From RGIG8745 sp045576655 (lineage in GTDB: Bacteria; Bacteroidota; Bacteroidia; Bacteroidales; Bacteroidaceae), in assembly GCA_045576655.1 (NCBI GenBank), contig JAZNGW010000008.1, positions 1 through 64,000 of the forward strand: a stretch of DNA of 64,000 nucleotides, read 5' to 3'. Shown piece by piece: positions 9,009-17,169 of this stretch. The position numbers and the translations under genes were made by a program. The notes under the pieces were generated by a model that had not been told where the DNA came from, did not search any database, and worked only from the letters and a program-made list of their open reading frames with translations. The number at the start of each line of letters is the position of its first letter. Positions within the stretch are counted from its first letter, which is position 1.

Positions 9009-9111
9009 ATTTGCAAGTCGATTTTGACAAAATGCCAACTATTTAGTAAATAGCATAGGCAAAAACTACAAGATAACTAACAACAAAACCAGAGGAAATA
9101 CCATCATTTTA

Positions 9112-9732
9112 ATGAAAGGTGACAACAAAAAGCAGCAATATCGCATAAACGAACAGATTAGAGTTCACGAAGTTCGTATCGTAGGTGACGACATCGAGTC
9201 AGTGGTAATACCAACATCAAAAGCGATACAGTTAGCAGAAGACAAAGGCGTAGATCTCGTAGAGATATCACCAAATGCAACTCCTCCGGTTTGTAGACTT
9301 ATTGACTACTCCAAGTTCTTATACCAACTCAAGAAGAAAGCTAAGGACCTGAAGGCAAAGCAAGTGAAAGTCGAAGTAAAGGAAATCCGTTTCGGACCAC
9401 AAACTGCAGAGGCAGACTATAACTTCAAGCTTAAGCACGCTCGCGAATTTATTAACGAAGGAAACAAAGTTAAGGCATTCGTATTCTTCAAGGGACGTTC
9501 AATTGTATTCAAAGAGCAAGGTGAAGTGCTTCTTCTCCGTTTTGCAAACGACTTGGAAGAAATTGCAAAAGTCGAAAGTCTGCCAGTGCTTGAAGGAAAG
9601 CGCATGAGCGTAATCCTCGCCCCTAAGAAACCTGGTCAGCCTAAGAAAGCGCAGAAACCTGCAGAGCAGCAGGCAAAGCAGATCAAAGAGGCGCCAGCAG
9701 AAAAGGAAGCAACTGAAAGCGCTGAAGAATAG
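9112..9732 (+). CDS. infC: Translation initiation factor IF-3
   Basis: Binds the 30S subunit, keeps it apart from 50S and checks start-codon pairing. The N-domain is at residues 8-80 (YRINEQIRVHEVRIVGDD), followed by the basic linker helix (KKKAKDLKAKQVKVEVKEIR) and the C-domain. The 206-residue protein carries an Ala/Lys/Glu-rich tail of about 30 residues after the C-domain, a common extension in Bacteroidetes. Unlike the enterobacterial gene, which starts with a rare ATT, this one starts with ATG. It lies 103 bases after thrS, in the same transcription unit. Confidence 0.97.
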   Translation: MKGDNKKQQYRINEQIRVHEVRIVGDDIESVVIPTSKAIQLAEDKGVDLVEISPNATPPVCRLIDYSKFLYQLKKKAKDLKAKQVKVEVKEIRFGPQTAEADYNFKLKHAREFINEGNKVKAFVFFKGRSIVFKEQGEVLLLRFANDLEEIAKVESLPVLEGKRMSVILAPKKPGQPKKAQKPAEQQAKQIKEAPAEKEATESAEE

Positions 9733-9821
9733 TCTACACATTAACAACATTGTAAAAGAAAGTGCGTAACGTCCTGGTATATACGTTGCCACAAATTATT
9801 AATAATTAAAAACAAAAAAAA

Positions 9822-10019
9822 ATGCCAAAAGTTAAAACAAATTCCGCAGCAAAGAAGCGTTTCAAGCTTACCGGAACAGGAAAGATTAAGAGACAGCACG
9901 CTTACCACAGTCACATCTTGACAAAGAAGACTAAGAAGCAGAAGAGAAACCTCGACCACTCAGCAATCGTAGTTAAGGCTAACGAGAAGCAGGTGCGCGA
10001 ACTTCTTTGCCTCCGTTAA
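9822..10019 (+). CDS. rpmI: 50S ribosomal protein L35
   Basis: The 65-residue, strongly basic protein begins MPKVKTNSAAKKRFKLTGTG, the family's standard N terminus, and has the usual length. It lies between infC and rplT, its normal neighbours, 89 bases after infC and 130 bases before rplT. Confidence 0.97.
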   Translation: MPKVKTNSAAKKRFKLTGTGKIKRQHAYHSHILTKKTKKQKRNLDHSAIVVKANEKQVRELLCLR

Positions 10020-10149
10020 TCGCCAATTTAAGCACAAACGAACTTAAAAGCGGTAAGAAATTAACTAACAAAAAATGTTTAACAGAATGATTAGCCTGAA
10101 GTTCACAATAATAAAGGTGTGGCGCTAACATTCAAAAAGAATCAAAATT

Positions 10150-10494
10150 ATGCCAAGATCAGTAAATCATGTTGCTTCAAGAGCAAGAAGAAAGAAGATT
10201 TTAAAGCGCGTTAAGGGTCAGTTCGGTGCCCGTAAAAACGTGTGGACAGTTGCAAAAAACGCCTACGAGAAAGGTTTGACATATGCATACGTAGGACGCA
10301 AACTCAAGAAGCGCGAATTCCGTGCACTTTGGATCCAGCGAATCAACGCAGCTGCACGTCTTGAAGGTATGTCTTACTCTCAGCTTATGGGAGCACTCCA
10401 CAAGGCTGGAATCGAAATCAACCGTAAGACTCTCGCATATCTTGCACTCCACAACAATGCAGCATTCAAGGCTATCGTTGAAAAAGTGAAGTAA
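10150..10494 (+). CDS. rplT: 50S ribosomal protein L20
   Basis: A 114-residue basic protein needed early in 50S assembly; it begins MPRSVNHVASRARRKKILKR and contains the conserved core RKLKKREFRALWIQRINAAAR. In other bacteria L20 represses its own operon through an RNA structure. The 130-base spacer before this gene is long enough for such a leader, but I could not establish one. A terminator follows 20 bases after the stop. Confidence 0.97.
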   Translation: MPRSVNHVASRARRKKILKRVKGQFGARKNVWTVAKNAYEKGLTYAYVGRKLKKREFRALWIQRINAAARLEGMSYSQLMGALHKAGIEINRKTLAYLALHNNAAFKAIVEKVK

Positions 10495-10514
10495 TCACTA
10501 AACCAAAGATAAGA

Positions 10515-10545
10515 AAGCAACGTTATTAAGACGTTGCTTTTTTTA
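10515..10545 (+). terminator. Rho-independent terminator after rplT
   Basis: AAGCAACGT (10515-10523) pairs with ACGTTGCTT (10531-10539) around a 7-base loop and runs into a T-tract. It ends the thrS-infC-rpmI-rplT unit. Confidence 0.9.
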
Positions 10546-10635
10546 TTTCTCCACTCTTTTCCACTTTTTAGCGACATGTTGCGTCCGAAGAGCGATAAGC
10601 AAGGAAGCGGAGCCTTAAACTCTCAACATTAAACT

Positions 10636-10666
10636 TTTGCAGTCTCAAAAAGATATTTTATCTTTG
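10636..10666 (+). promoter_or_regulatory. Promoter of the phosphohexomutase gene
   Basis: TTTG at 10636-10639 and TATCTTTG at 10659-10666 are separated by 19 bases, a full match to the Bacteroidetes -33/-7 pattern. It leaves a leader of about 45 bases before ATG 10720. Confidence 0.8.
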
Positions 10667-10719
10667 CATAAGTGGAAAAATGTGGTTACTCAAAACTAAC
10701 AAACTAAAACATAAATATT

Positions 10720-12462
10720 ATGGAACAAGAACTTATCAACCAATGCACAAGCGTAGCTCAAAAATGGGCTAATGACAGCGTTTTTGATGCAGATACACAA
10801 GCAGCTGTAAAGGCTATGATTGAAGCAGAAGACAAGACATCGCTCATCGATAGTTTCTATCAGACACTTGAATTCGGTACAGGCGGACTCCGAGGCATCA
10901 TGGGTGCCGGTACAAACCGCATGAACATATACACCGTAGGCGCCGCTACACAAGGACTGGCTAATTACCTCAACATCAACTTCAAGGATATGGAGCAGAT
11001 TAGTGTCGTAGTAGGACATGATTGCCGCAACAACAGTCGTCTGTTCGCCGAAACAGTTGCGGACATCTTCTCTGCTAACGGTATCAAGGTGTATCTTTTC
11101 GAAGATATGCGCCCTACTCCTGAAGTTTCATTTGCAATCCGTCACCTCGGATGCCAAGCCGGCGTTAACATCACTGCCAGTCACAACCCACGCGAATACA
11201 ACGGATACAAAGCATATTGGGATGACGGCGCACAGGTGCTTGCTCCGCACGACAAAGGCATCATTGATGAGGTGAACAAAGTGAACTACGAAGACATCAA
11301 ATTCGCAGGCAACAAGGAACTCATCACTATCATCGGCGAAGAAGTAGACAAGGTATATCTCGATCAGATACAGACCCTCTCTATCGACCCTGCCGTTATC
11401 CAGCGTCAGAAAAATCTCTCTATCGTCTACACTCCAATCCACGGAACAGGTATGACACTCATTCCACGCTCATTGAAGCAGTGGGGATTTGAGAACATCA
11501 ACTGTGTAGAAGAACAGATGGTAAAAAGCGGGGACTTCCCAACAGTAATCTCCCCTAACCCTGAAAACGCTGAAGCACTTACGCTTGCAATTAACCTTGC
11601 AAAGAATATTGACGCAGACATCGTTATGGCCAGCGACCCTGATGCAGACCGAGTAGGTATGGCCTGCAAGAACGATGAAGGCGAATGGGTACTCATCAAT
11701 GGTAACCAAACCTGTCTTCTCTTCCTCTACTACATCATCAAGAACCGAGTGGCACAAGGCAAAATGAAAGGCAACGAATTTATCGTTAAGACCATCGTAA
11801 CGACAGAACTCATTAAGAAAGTTGCAGACAAGTACAACATAGAGATGGCTGACTGCTATACCGGTTTCAAATGGATTGCGCGCGAAATCCGTCTCAACGA
11901 AGGTAAAAAACAATACATCGGTGGTGGAGAAGAAAGCTACGGATTCCTCGCACAGGACTTCGTACGCGACAAGGATGCCGTCAGCGCATGTTCGCTCCTT
12001 GCAGAAATCTGCGCATGGGCAAAAGACCAAGGCAAGACACTCTACGACATCCTGATGGAAATCTATCTTGAATACGGATTCTCACACAATAAGGCTATCA
12101 ATGTAGTGAAACCAGGAAAGAGCGGTGCCGACGAAATCAAGGCTATGATGGAAAACTTCCGCCAGAACCCTCCAAAGGAACTTGATGGTTCTAAGGTCAT
12201 TCTCATTAAGGACTTCAAAAACCTTGAAGCAACTGATGCAGATGGAAATAAAACAAAGCTTGACATGCCAGAGACAAGCAACGTACTCCAATTCTTCACA
12301 GAAGACGGCACAAAAGTCAGCGTACGTCCTTCTGGAACAGAACCTAAGATCAAGTTCTACGTTGAAGCACCAGGCGAAATGGGATGTTCAAAATGCTACA
12401 AGTCAGCATGTGTAACAGCAGACAAGAAAGTAGAATCCATCGCAAAATCCCTCGGAATTTAA
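10720..12462 (+). CDS. Phospho-sugar mutase (phosphoglucomutase/phosphomannomutase)
   Basis: Interconverts sugar 1- and 6-phosphates through a phosphoserine intermediate in the cytoplasm. The 580 residues show the four signatures of the alpha-D-phosphohexomutase family. TASHNP carries the catalytic Ser near 154. DPDADR (306-311) binds Mg. GGGEESYGF is the sugar-specificity loop, and RPSGTEPKIKFY is the C-terminal phosphate-binding loop. GEES with this length favours a PgcA-like phosphoglucomutase, but mannose-phosphate activity cannot be excluded. It is a single-gene unit with its own promoter and terminator. Confidence 0.93.
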   Translation: MEQELINQCTSVAQKWANDSVFDADTQAAVKAMIEAEDKTSLIDSFYQTLEFGTGGLRGIMGAGTNRMNIYTVGAATQGLANYLNINFKDMEQISVVVGHDCRNNSRLFAETVADIFSANGIKVYLFEDMRPTPEVSFAIRHLGCQAGVNITASHNPREYNGYKAYWDDGAQVLAPHDKGIIDEVNKVNYEDIKFAGNKELITIIGEEVDKVYLDQIQTLSIDPAVIQRQKNLSIVYTPIHGTGMTLIPRSLKQWGFENINCVEEQMVKSGDFPTVISPNPENAEALTLAINLAKNIDADIVMASDPDADRVGMACKNDEGEWVLINGNQTCLLFLYYIIKNRVAQGKMKGNEFIVKTIVTTELIKKVADKYNIEMADCYTGFKWIAREIRLNEGKKQYIGGGEESYGFLAQDFVRDKDAVSACSLLAEICAWAKDQGKTLYDILMEIYLEYGFSHNKAINVVKPGKSGADEIKAMMENFRQNPPKELDGSKVILIKDFKNLEATDADGNKTKLDMPETSNVLQFFTEDGTKVSVRPSGTEPKIKFYVEAPGEMGCSKCYKSACVTADKKVESIAKSLGI

Positions 12463-12481
12463 ACAGCATAACACACAAACA

Positions 12482-12515
12482 AAAAAGGTTGTATCGCATG
12501 ATACAACCTTTTTGT
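12482..12515. terminator. Bidirectional terminator between the mutase gene and dnaJ
   Basis: GGTTGTATC (12487-12495) pairs with GATACAACC (12500-12508) around GCAT. A-run on the left and T-run on the right allow it to work for both converging genes. Confidence 0.88.
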
Positions 12516-12558
12516 TTTTACACCGACAAACTTATCTAAGTCTAATAATCACCAACTT

Positions 12559-13713
12559 CTACTGGAAATAGGAACGGAATTTCTTGAAGATCTTTGCACG
12601 AACGCTTTCTGTTGGAACTACATTATCACTCTTTCTCATCTTTTCAAAGAAATTCTTCTCATCCTTTGACAATGTTTCAGGGATATATACACTAACATTC
12701 ACCACTTCATCTCCACGCTTACCTTTATTATATCCCTGCATTTCAGGAATACCCTTACCTCTCAAGCGCAATACAGTTCCAGACTGAGTTCCTGGTTCAA
12801 TTTTAATCTTTGCCTTACCATCTATTGTCGGAACTTCAACACTTCCACCGAGAACAGCATCAGGTAACGAAAGCAATAAATTATAAACAAGATCATTTCC
12901 ATCACGCAGAAGAGTTTCATGAGGTTTCTCTTTAATTATTATTTGCAAATTACCATTAACACCATTACGTCTTCCTGCACCACCTTTTCCCTCTAGTGTA
13001 AGTACCATACCTTCAGAAAGACCTGCTGGAAAATTCACTTCTACTAATGTTTCTCCCTGAACAATACCCTCACCATGACAATGTGAACATTTATTCTTAA
13101 TCACAGTTCCTTCACCATGACATTCCGGACAAACACTTTGACTTTGCATCATTCCAAATATGCTCTGCTGAGTACGCATAACATATCCGGCACCATTACA
13201 AGTCGGGCAAGTTGAAGTTTTTCCATCAGACGAACCAGTTCCGTGACAATGAGTACACGTCACATCGTTCTTAAGCTTGAACTTCTTGGTTGTACCATTA
13301 ACTATTTCTTGCAAGTCAAGTTCGATACGTAACCTTTGGTCACGTCCTCTAAACTGAGGTTTGCTATATCGCTCACCTCCACCAAAACCGCCAAAGCCGC
13401 CAAATCCTCGCCCTCCAAATATATCTCCGAACATGGAGAATATATCATCCATATTCATGCTTGCACCGCCACCGAAACCACCTGCACCACCCAAACCTGC
13501 ATGTCCAAACTGATCATACTGCTGACGTTTCTGAGGATCGCGCAATACGTCATAAGCCTCAGCAGCCTCCTTAAATTTATCTTCAGCCTCCTTATTTCCA
13601 GGATTACGGTCTGGATGATATTTAATGGCCATCTTCTTATAGGCTCTTTTTATCTCATCGTCGCTCGCGTCTTTATTAACGCCAAGTACTTCGTAATAAT
13701 CTCTTTTTGACAT
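12559..13713 (-). CDS. dnaJ: Chaperone protein DnaJ
   Basis: Co-chaperone that stimulates DnaK ATPase and delivers unfolded proteins. The J domain is at residues 1-70, with HPD at 33-35. A Gly/Phe-rich linker follows (about 75-125). The central zinc domain holds four CxxCxGxG repeats (CTHCHGTG, CPTCNGAG, CPECHGEG, CSHCHGEG), then the substrate-binding C-terminal domains. Length of 384 residues is standard. It lies 19 bases downstream of grpE and is co-transcribed; dnaK is not in the window. Confidence 0.98.
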   Translation of the reverse strand: MSKRDYYEVLGVNKDASDDEIKRAYKKMAIKYHPDRNPGNKEAEDKFKEAAEAYDVLRDPQKRQQYDQFGHAGLGGAGGFGGGASMNMDDIFSMFGDIFGGRGFGGFGGFGGGERYSKPQFRGRDQRLRIELDLQEIVNGTTKKFKLKNDVTCTHCHGTGSSDGKTSTCPTCNGAGYVMRTQQSIFGMMQSQSVCPECHGEGTVIKNKCSHCHGEGIVQGETLVEVNFPAGLSEGMVLTLEGKGGAGRRNGVNGNLQIIIKEKPHETLLRDGNDLVYNLLLSLPDAVLGGSVEVPTIDGKAKIKIEPGTQSGTVLRLRGKGIPEMQGYNKGKRGDEVVNVSVYIPETLSKDEKNFFEKMRKSDNVVPTESVRAKIFKKFRSYFQ

Positions 13714-13732
13714 TATAAAATATATTTATTCG

Positions 13733-14296
13733 TTATTCAGCAACAGCAACCTTAGCATGACGCACAACCTTAGTATTCAATGTATAACCAGCCATTACGC
13801 AATCGATGATTTTTCCACGCATTTCATCAGGCTGTCCTGGAACCATAGCTATAGCCTCATGGAAATCCGTATCAAAATCCTTTCCTACCACATCCATCTT
13901 CTCCAATCCTTCCTGCTTCAATAATTTTGAGAACTTCTCAACTATCAACCTTACACCCTCTTTTAAAGAATCAAGATCCTCCATCTTTTCCATATTAGAT
14001 TCAGCTCTATCAAAATCATCAAGTATAGGTAGAATACTCGTAATTATCTTCTCTCCGCCATTCTTTATAAGTTCAGCCTTCTCCTTAATCACACGCTTAC
14101 GATAATTATCAAACTCTGCAATTTGGCGAAGATATTTATCATTAAGCTCATCAATTTTCTCTTGCGCCTTAGCAAGCTGTTCTTCTATTGTCAACTCATC
14201 TGTCTGTTGTGAATCGTCTTTATTTGGAATTGTATCTTGCACATCAAACTCTTCATTCACAACTTCATTATTCATTTCATTGTTATTTGTATTCAT
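13733..14296 (-). CDS. grpE: Nucleotide exchange factor GrpE
   Basis: Releases ADP from DnaK so that bound protein can leave. The 187 residues have an acidic, Asn/Glu-rich disordered N terminus, a long coiled coil (about 40-90, EEQLAKAQEKIDELNDKYLR) and the beta-wing domain containing GKDFDTDFHEAIAMVPG, the family signature. It is the first gene of grpE-dnaJ. The upstream region is AT-rich; I did not find a heat-shock operator such as CIRCE. Confidence 0.97.
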   Translation of the reverse strand: MNTNNNEMNNEVVNEEFDVQDTIPNKDDSQQTDELTIEEQLAKAQEKIDELNDKYLRQIAEFDNYRKRVIKEKAELIKNGGEKIITSILPILDDFDRAESNMEKMEDLDSLKEGVRLIVEKFSKLLKQEGLEKMDVVGKDFDTDFHEAIAMVPGQPDEMRGKIIDCVMAGYTLNTKVVRHAKVAVAE

Positions 14297-14403
14297 TCCT
14301 AATATGTTTTATATATTATTTTAAATTATCTCAATGCAAAATAAATGCTAATAACATAATCCGACATTATGTCAGACCTTCAGCAGAGCATGTCATGCTG
14401 ACA

Positions 14404-14434
14404 CAAAAAAAGGAGTGTACAAAATGACACTCCT
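14404..14434 (-). terminator. Terminator after prs
   Basis: AGGAGTGT (14411-14418) pairs with ACACTCCT (14427-14434). On the minus strand the hairpin is followed by seven T, so it ends the prs transcript before grpE. Confidence 0.85.
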
Positions 14435-14460
14435 ATAGCATTGTCAGATTATCTAATAAT

Positions 14461-15399
14461 CTAAAACTCGAACTGCGAACTTACCGATTCATTACATTCT
14501 ACACATCGTATTGCCTTAGCGAACATTTCTGCCACAGAAAGTTGTTTAACCTTGCTACAATCCTGAGTATAAGGAATGCTGTCTGTAAAAACAATTTCAT
14601 CAAGTGCTGATTTTTCGACTCTTTCGCTAGCAGGTCCACTCATTATACAATGAGACGCAACAGCACGTACTGACAAAGCACCTGCTCGCTTCATTTCATC
14701 TGCTGCCAATGTTATTGTTCCTGCTGTATCAACCATGTCGTCTATAAGAATAACATTCTTATCTTTAACATCACCTATTATTTGGATTGACCCTACGACG
14801 TTAGCTCTTTCACGTGTCTTGTTACATAACACCAAAGGCACATTCAATTTTTTAGAGAACAATGCGGCCCTCTTTGAACCGCCAACATCAGGAGTAGCAA
14901 TTACTAAATTCTCAAGATTAAGCGATTGAATGTAAGGTATAGATACCAACGAACCATAAAGATGGTCTACAGGGACATCAAAGAATCCTTGAATTTGATC
15001 TGCGTGCAAGTCCATTGTAATAAGTCGATCTATACCTGCAACACTTAATATATCTGCGATCAGTTTTGCACCAATGCTCACCCTCGGTTTATCCTTACGA
15101 TCCTGCCGTGCCCAACCAAAATAAGGACATACAGCAATAATGCTATGAGCCGATGCTCGTTTTGCAGCATCAATCATCAGCAACAATTCCATCAAATTAT
15201 CGCTATTTGGGAATGTTGACTGAACTAAGAATACATCTCTACCTCGTATTGACTCCTCAAAAGATACGGAAAATTCTCCATCGGCAAAGTGGGTGATTAT
15301 CATGTTACCAAGGGGGCAGCCGAGATGTTGACATATCTTTTCCGCCAAATATCTTGATTTCGTACCGGAAAACACCTTAAATGGTTTTGGTTCGCTCAT
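14461..15399 (-). CDS. prs: Ribose-phosphate pyrophosphokinase (PRPP synthetase)
   Basis: Makes PRPP from ribose 5-phosphate and ATP, feeding purine, pyrimidine, His, Trp and NAD synthesis. The start at 15399 (MSEPKPFKVFSG) gives 312 residues, the usual length. An upstream ATG at 15462 would lie inside the promoter. FFDVPVDHLYGS precedes the substrate-binding loops, and the PRPP loop is VILIDDMVDTAGT. The flexible loop with KTR (NKTRERANV) is present. Single gene with own promoter and terminator. Confidence 0.97.
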   Translation of the reverse strand: MSEPKPFKVFSGTKSRYLAEKICQHLGCPLGNMIITHFADGEFSVSFEESIRGRDVFLVQSTFPNSDNLMELLLMIDAAKRASAHSIIAVCPYFGWARQDRKDKPRVSIGAKLIADILSVAGIDRLITMDLHADQIQGFFDVPVDHLYGSLVSIPYIQSLNLENLVIATPDVGGSKRAALFSKKLNVPLVLCNKTRERANVVGSIQIIGDVKDKNVILIDDMVDTAGTITLAADEMKRAGALSVRAVASHCIMSGPASERVEKSALDEIVFTDSIPYTQDCSKVKQLSVAEMFAKAIRCVECNESVSSQFEF

Positions 15400-15450
15400 T
15401 GTTTCTTTATTGTTATATAGATTTTGACCCAAATATTTGTTTATCTTTTG

Positions 15451-15482
15451 CAAAGTTAGCAATAATAAATTGATTAATTCAA
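15451..15482 (-). promoter_or_regulatory. Promoter of prs
   Basis: On the minus strand TTG (15482-15480) and TAACTTTG (15458-15451) are 21 bases apart, matching the Bacteroidetes consensus. It lies 50 bases before the prs ATG. Confidence 0.8.
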
Positions 15483-15495
15483 AATGGCAAGAGCT

Positions 15496-16104
15496 TTAAT
15501 TTGCCGCTTCTCTTATTTTTTTGAAATAATCAATTAACTTCTTGAAATCTGCTGATGAATGGAAATCAAAATTTTGCCAAACAGCTCCCATAATTCCTAC
15601 TCCCCCAAAGCCCAAACGCTTTGCTATTTTCACATTATCTACAGTCACACCGCCTAATGCTATGACTTTTTTGTTAATTATGCCTTCTGCACTTGCTCTT
15701 TCCAATTCTTCAAAATCAATGGGAGGCAGGTCGCTTACAGAAGATAACTTTTCGAAAATTGGGCTCAGAAAGACATAGTCACATTTTCTTTTCCACTCCT
15801 TAACTTCTTCTATAGTAGAACAAGTGCGACTTAAATGCCCTTTATATTTAGTTGGAGGTTCTGGATTTCTATTATTTAGATGAATACCCTTCAATCCGAA
15901 TTCTTCCTTTAAGTAAAAATGATCATGAACAACTATTTTCTTATACCACTTCTCAGGTGTAAGTTTTAGTAATCTTTCGCATAGAACTGGTTCTGAATTC
16001 GGTTTGCGCACATGCAAAACATCTAACCCCTCATCAAAAAGCGTGTTAATTATTATATTTTCCTCAACAAAAAAATTGTCCGTTGTTACTAATATCAGTT
16101 TCAT
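15496..16104 (-). CDS. Thiamine phosphate synthase/TenI family protein
   Basis: A 202-residue TIM-barrel protein starting MKLILVTTD at ATG 16104. Typical family features are DVLHVRKP in place of the QLREK strand of ThiE, GIHLN, YVFLSPIF and the phosphate-binding pair ALGGVTVDN and GFGGVGIMGA. ThiE joins the thiazole and pyrimidine units of thiamine; TenI relatives aromatise the thiazole or have lost the thiamine role. The changed active-site strand (RKP) and the absence of other thi genes nearby argue for a TenI-like or unassigned role rather than classical ThiE. It has its own promoter. Confidence 0.8.
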   Translation of the reverse strand: MKLILVTTDNFFVEENIIINTLFDEGLDVLHVRKPNSEPVLCERLLKLTPEKWYKKIVVHDHFYLKEEFGLKGIHLNNRNPEPPTKYKGHLSRTCSTIEEVKEWKRKCDYVFLSPIFEKLSSVSDLPPIDFEELERASAEGIINKKVIALGGVTVDNVKIAKRLGFGGVGIMGAVWQNFDFHSSADFKKLIDYFKKIREAAN

Positions 16105-16179
16105 ATCTATATCATAGATGAAAATCATGCGACAAATATTATAAATCTTTCGCTATATTACGTTCTATTAGTCTCATTG

Positions 16180-16187
16180 CAAACTTA
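16180..16187 (-). promoter_or_regulatory. -7 element upstream of the ThiE/TenI-like gene
   Basis: TAAGTTTG on the minus strand, 75 bases before the start codon. The context TATGTAAGTTTGCA is shared exactly with the element in front of the methyltransferase gene at 17024. Confidence 0.6.
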
Positions 16188-16238
16188 CATATTTTTTTTC
16201 AGATTCGAGTAAATATTTACAATTCTTTTACAAAGTAA

Positions 16239-17018
16239 TTATTGCAACCTACGCCTAAACTCAGCACAAACAATTGACGTTGCAACAGCTACATTAAGCG
16301 ATTCGCTTGTTGGACGATCTGGCGGATAACTTGGAATAAGAACTCTCTTAGTCACATACTTTGCCATATTCTGCGAAATACCACGTCCTTCATTCCCCAT
16401 TAGAATCACTCCATTAGAACAAAGTTCCTGAGTATATATATTTTCACCATCAAGAAATGTCCCATAAACAGGTATATCAGCTGGTATCTTTCTCAAAACC
16501 TCCTCCAAGTTGCAATAATGCACTTTTACTCTGGCCAACGCCCCCATTGTTGCTTGTACAGTCTTAGGATTATACACATCAGCACACGTTGAAGTACAGA
16601 ATACATGCTCAATTCCAAACCAGTCCGCAACACGCATTATTGTTCCCAAATTACCTGGATTCTGCACCTCATCAAGCGCTATACAAAGATTTTCACGAGC
16701 TATATGTTCTATCTCAGCCTTGTTTTCAGATTGTAAAAAGACAGCCAATATATCTTGAGGTGTCTCCTGAAAACTCATTTTCCGCAACTCTTCATCAGTA
16801 GCCTCATCCACAACAACACCATACAGCTCTTTTATTTTGCAAATCAAAACATGATTTGACTCCATCCATTCTTTTGTTGCAAAAATATTGCGCGGCACAA
16901 AATACCCTATCAAATCAGCAAACAATTTACCGCCTTCTGCAACAAACGCATTCTCCTCCCTCCGCACTTTTTTTAATGCTAAAGAACGCACATATTTAAT
17001 ACTATTCTTACTAATCAT
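16239..17018 (-). CDS. SpoU/TrmH family RNA 2'-O-methyltransferase
   Basis: Transfers methyl from SAM to a ribose 2'-hydroxyl in rRNA or tRNA. The 259-residue protein has an N-terminal RNA-binding part (ISKNSIKYVRSLALKKVR) and a C-terminal SPOUT knot. Motif 1 is ALDEVQNPGNLGTIMRVADW, motif 2 is GVILMGNEGRGIS and motif 3 is RPTSESLNVAVATSIV. It most resembles RlmB or TrmH-like proteins; the target nucleotide cannot be read from sequence. Start ATG 17018 is chosen because longer frames read back through the promoter. The promoter is so close that the mRNA would have almost no leader. Confidence 0.9.
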   Translation of the reverse strand: MISKNSIKYVRSLALKKVRREENAFVAEGGKLFADLIGYFVPRNIFATKEWMESNHVLICKIKELYGVVVDEATDEELRKMSFQETPQDILAVFLQSENKAEIEHIARENLCIALDEVQNPGNLGTIMRVADWFGIEHVFCTSTCADVYNPKTVQATMGALARVKVHYCNLEEVLRKIPADIPVYGTFLDGENIYTQELCSNGVILMGNEGRGISQNMAKYVTKRVLIPSYPPDRPTSESLNVAVATSIVCAEFRRRLQ

Positions 17019-17023
17019 GACTG

Positions 17024-17031
17024 CAAACTTA
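17024..17031 (-). promoter_or_regulatory. -7 element giving a nearly leaderless mRNA
   Basis: TAAGTTTG ends only 5 bases before the ATG at 17018 on the minus strand. A start about 4-8 bases downstream would fall on or beside the ATG. Confidence 0.55.
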
Positions 17032-17126
17032 CATAAAAATATAAATCCCCCCAATATTATTGTAACGGAAAACATGGGCATCCGTATTTTTTCATTCGTT
17101 CGTTCTTTCATTCTTCCAATTTTCTT

Positions 17127-17134
17127 TAACTTTG
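17127..17134 (+). promoter_or_regulatory. -7 element of the valS promoter
   Basis: TAACTTTG, 35 bases before ATG 17170, facing away from the methyltransferase promoter. No clean -33 TTG was found. Confidence 0.6.
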
Positions 17135-17169
17135 CAAAAAATTGACTTTCAATCTAAAAGATATATTAT

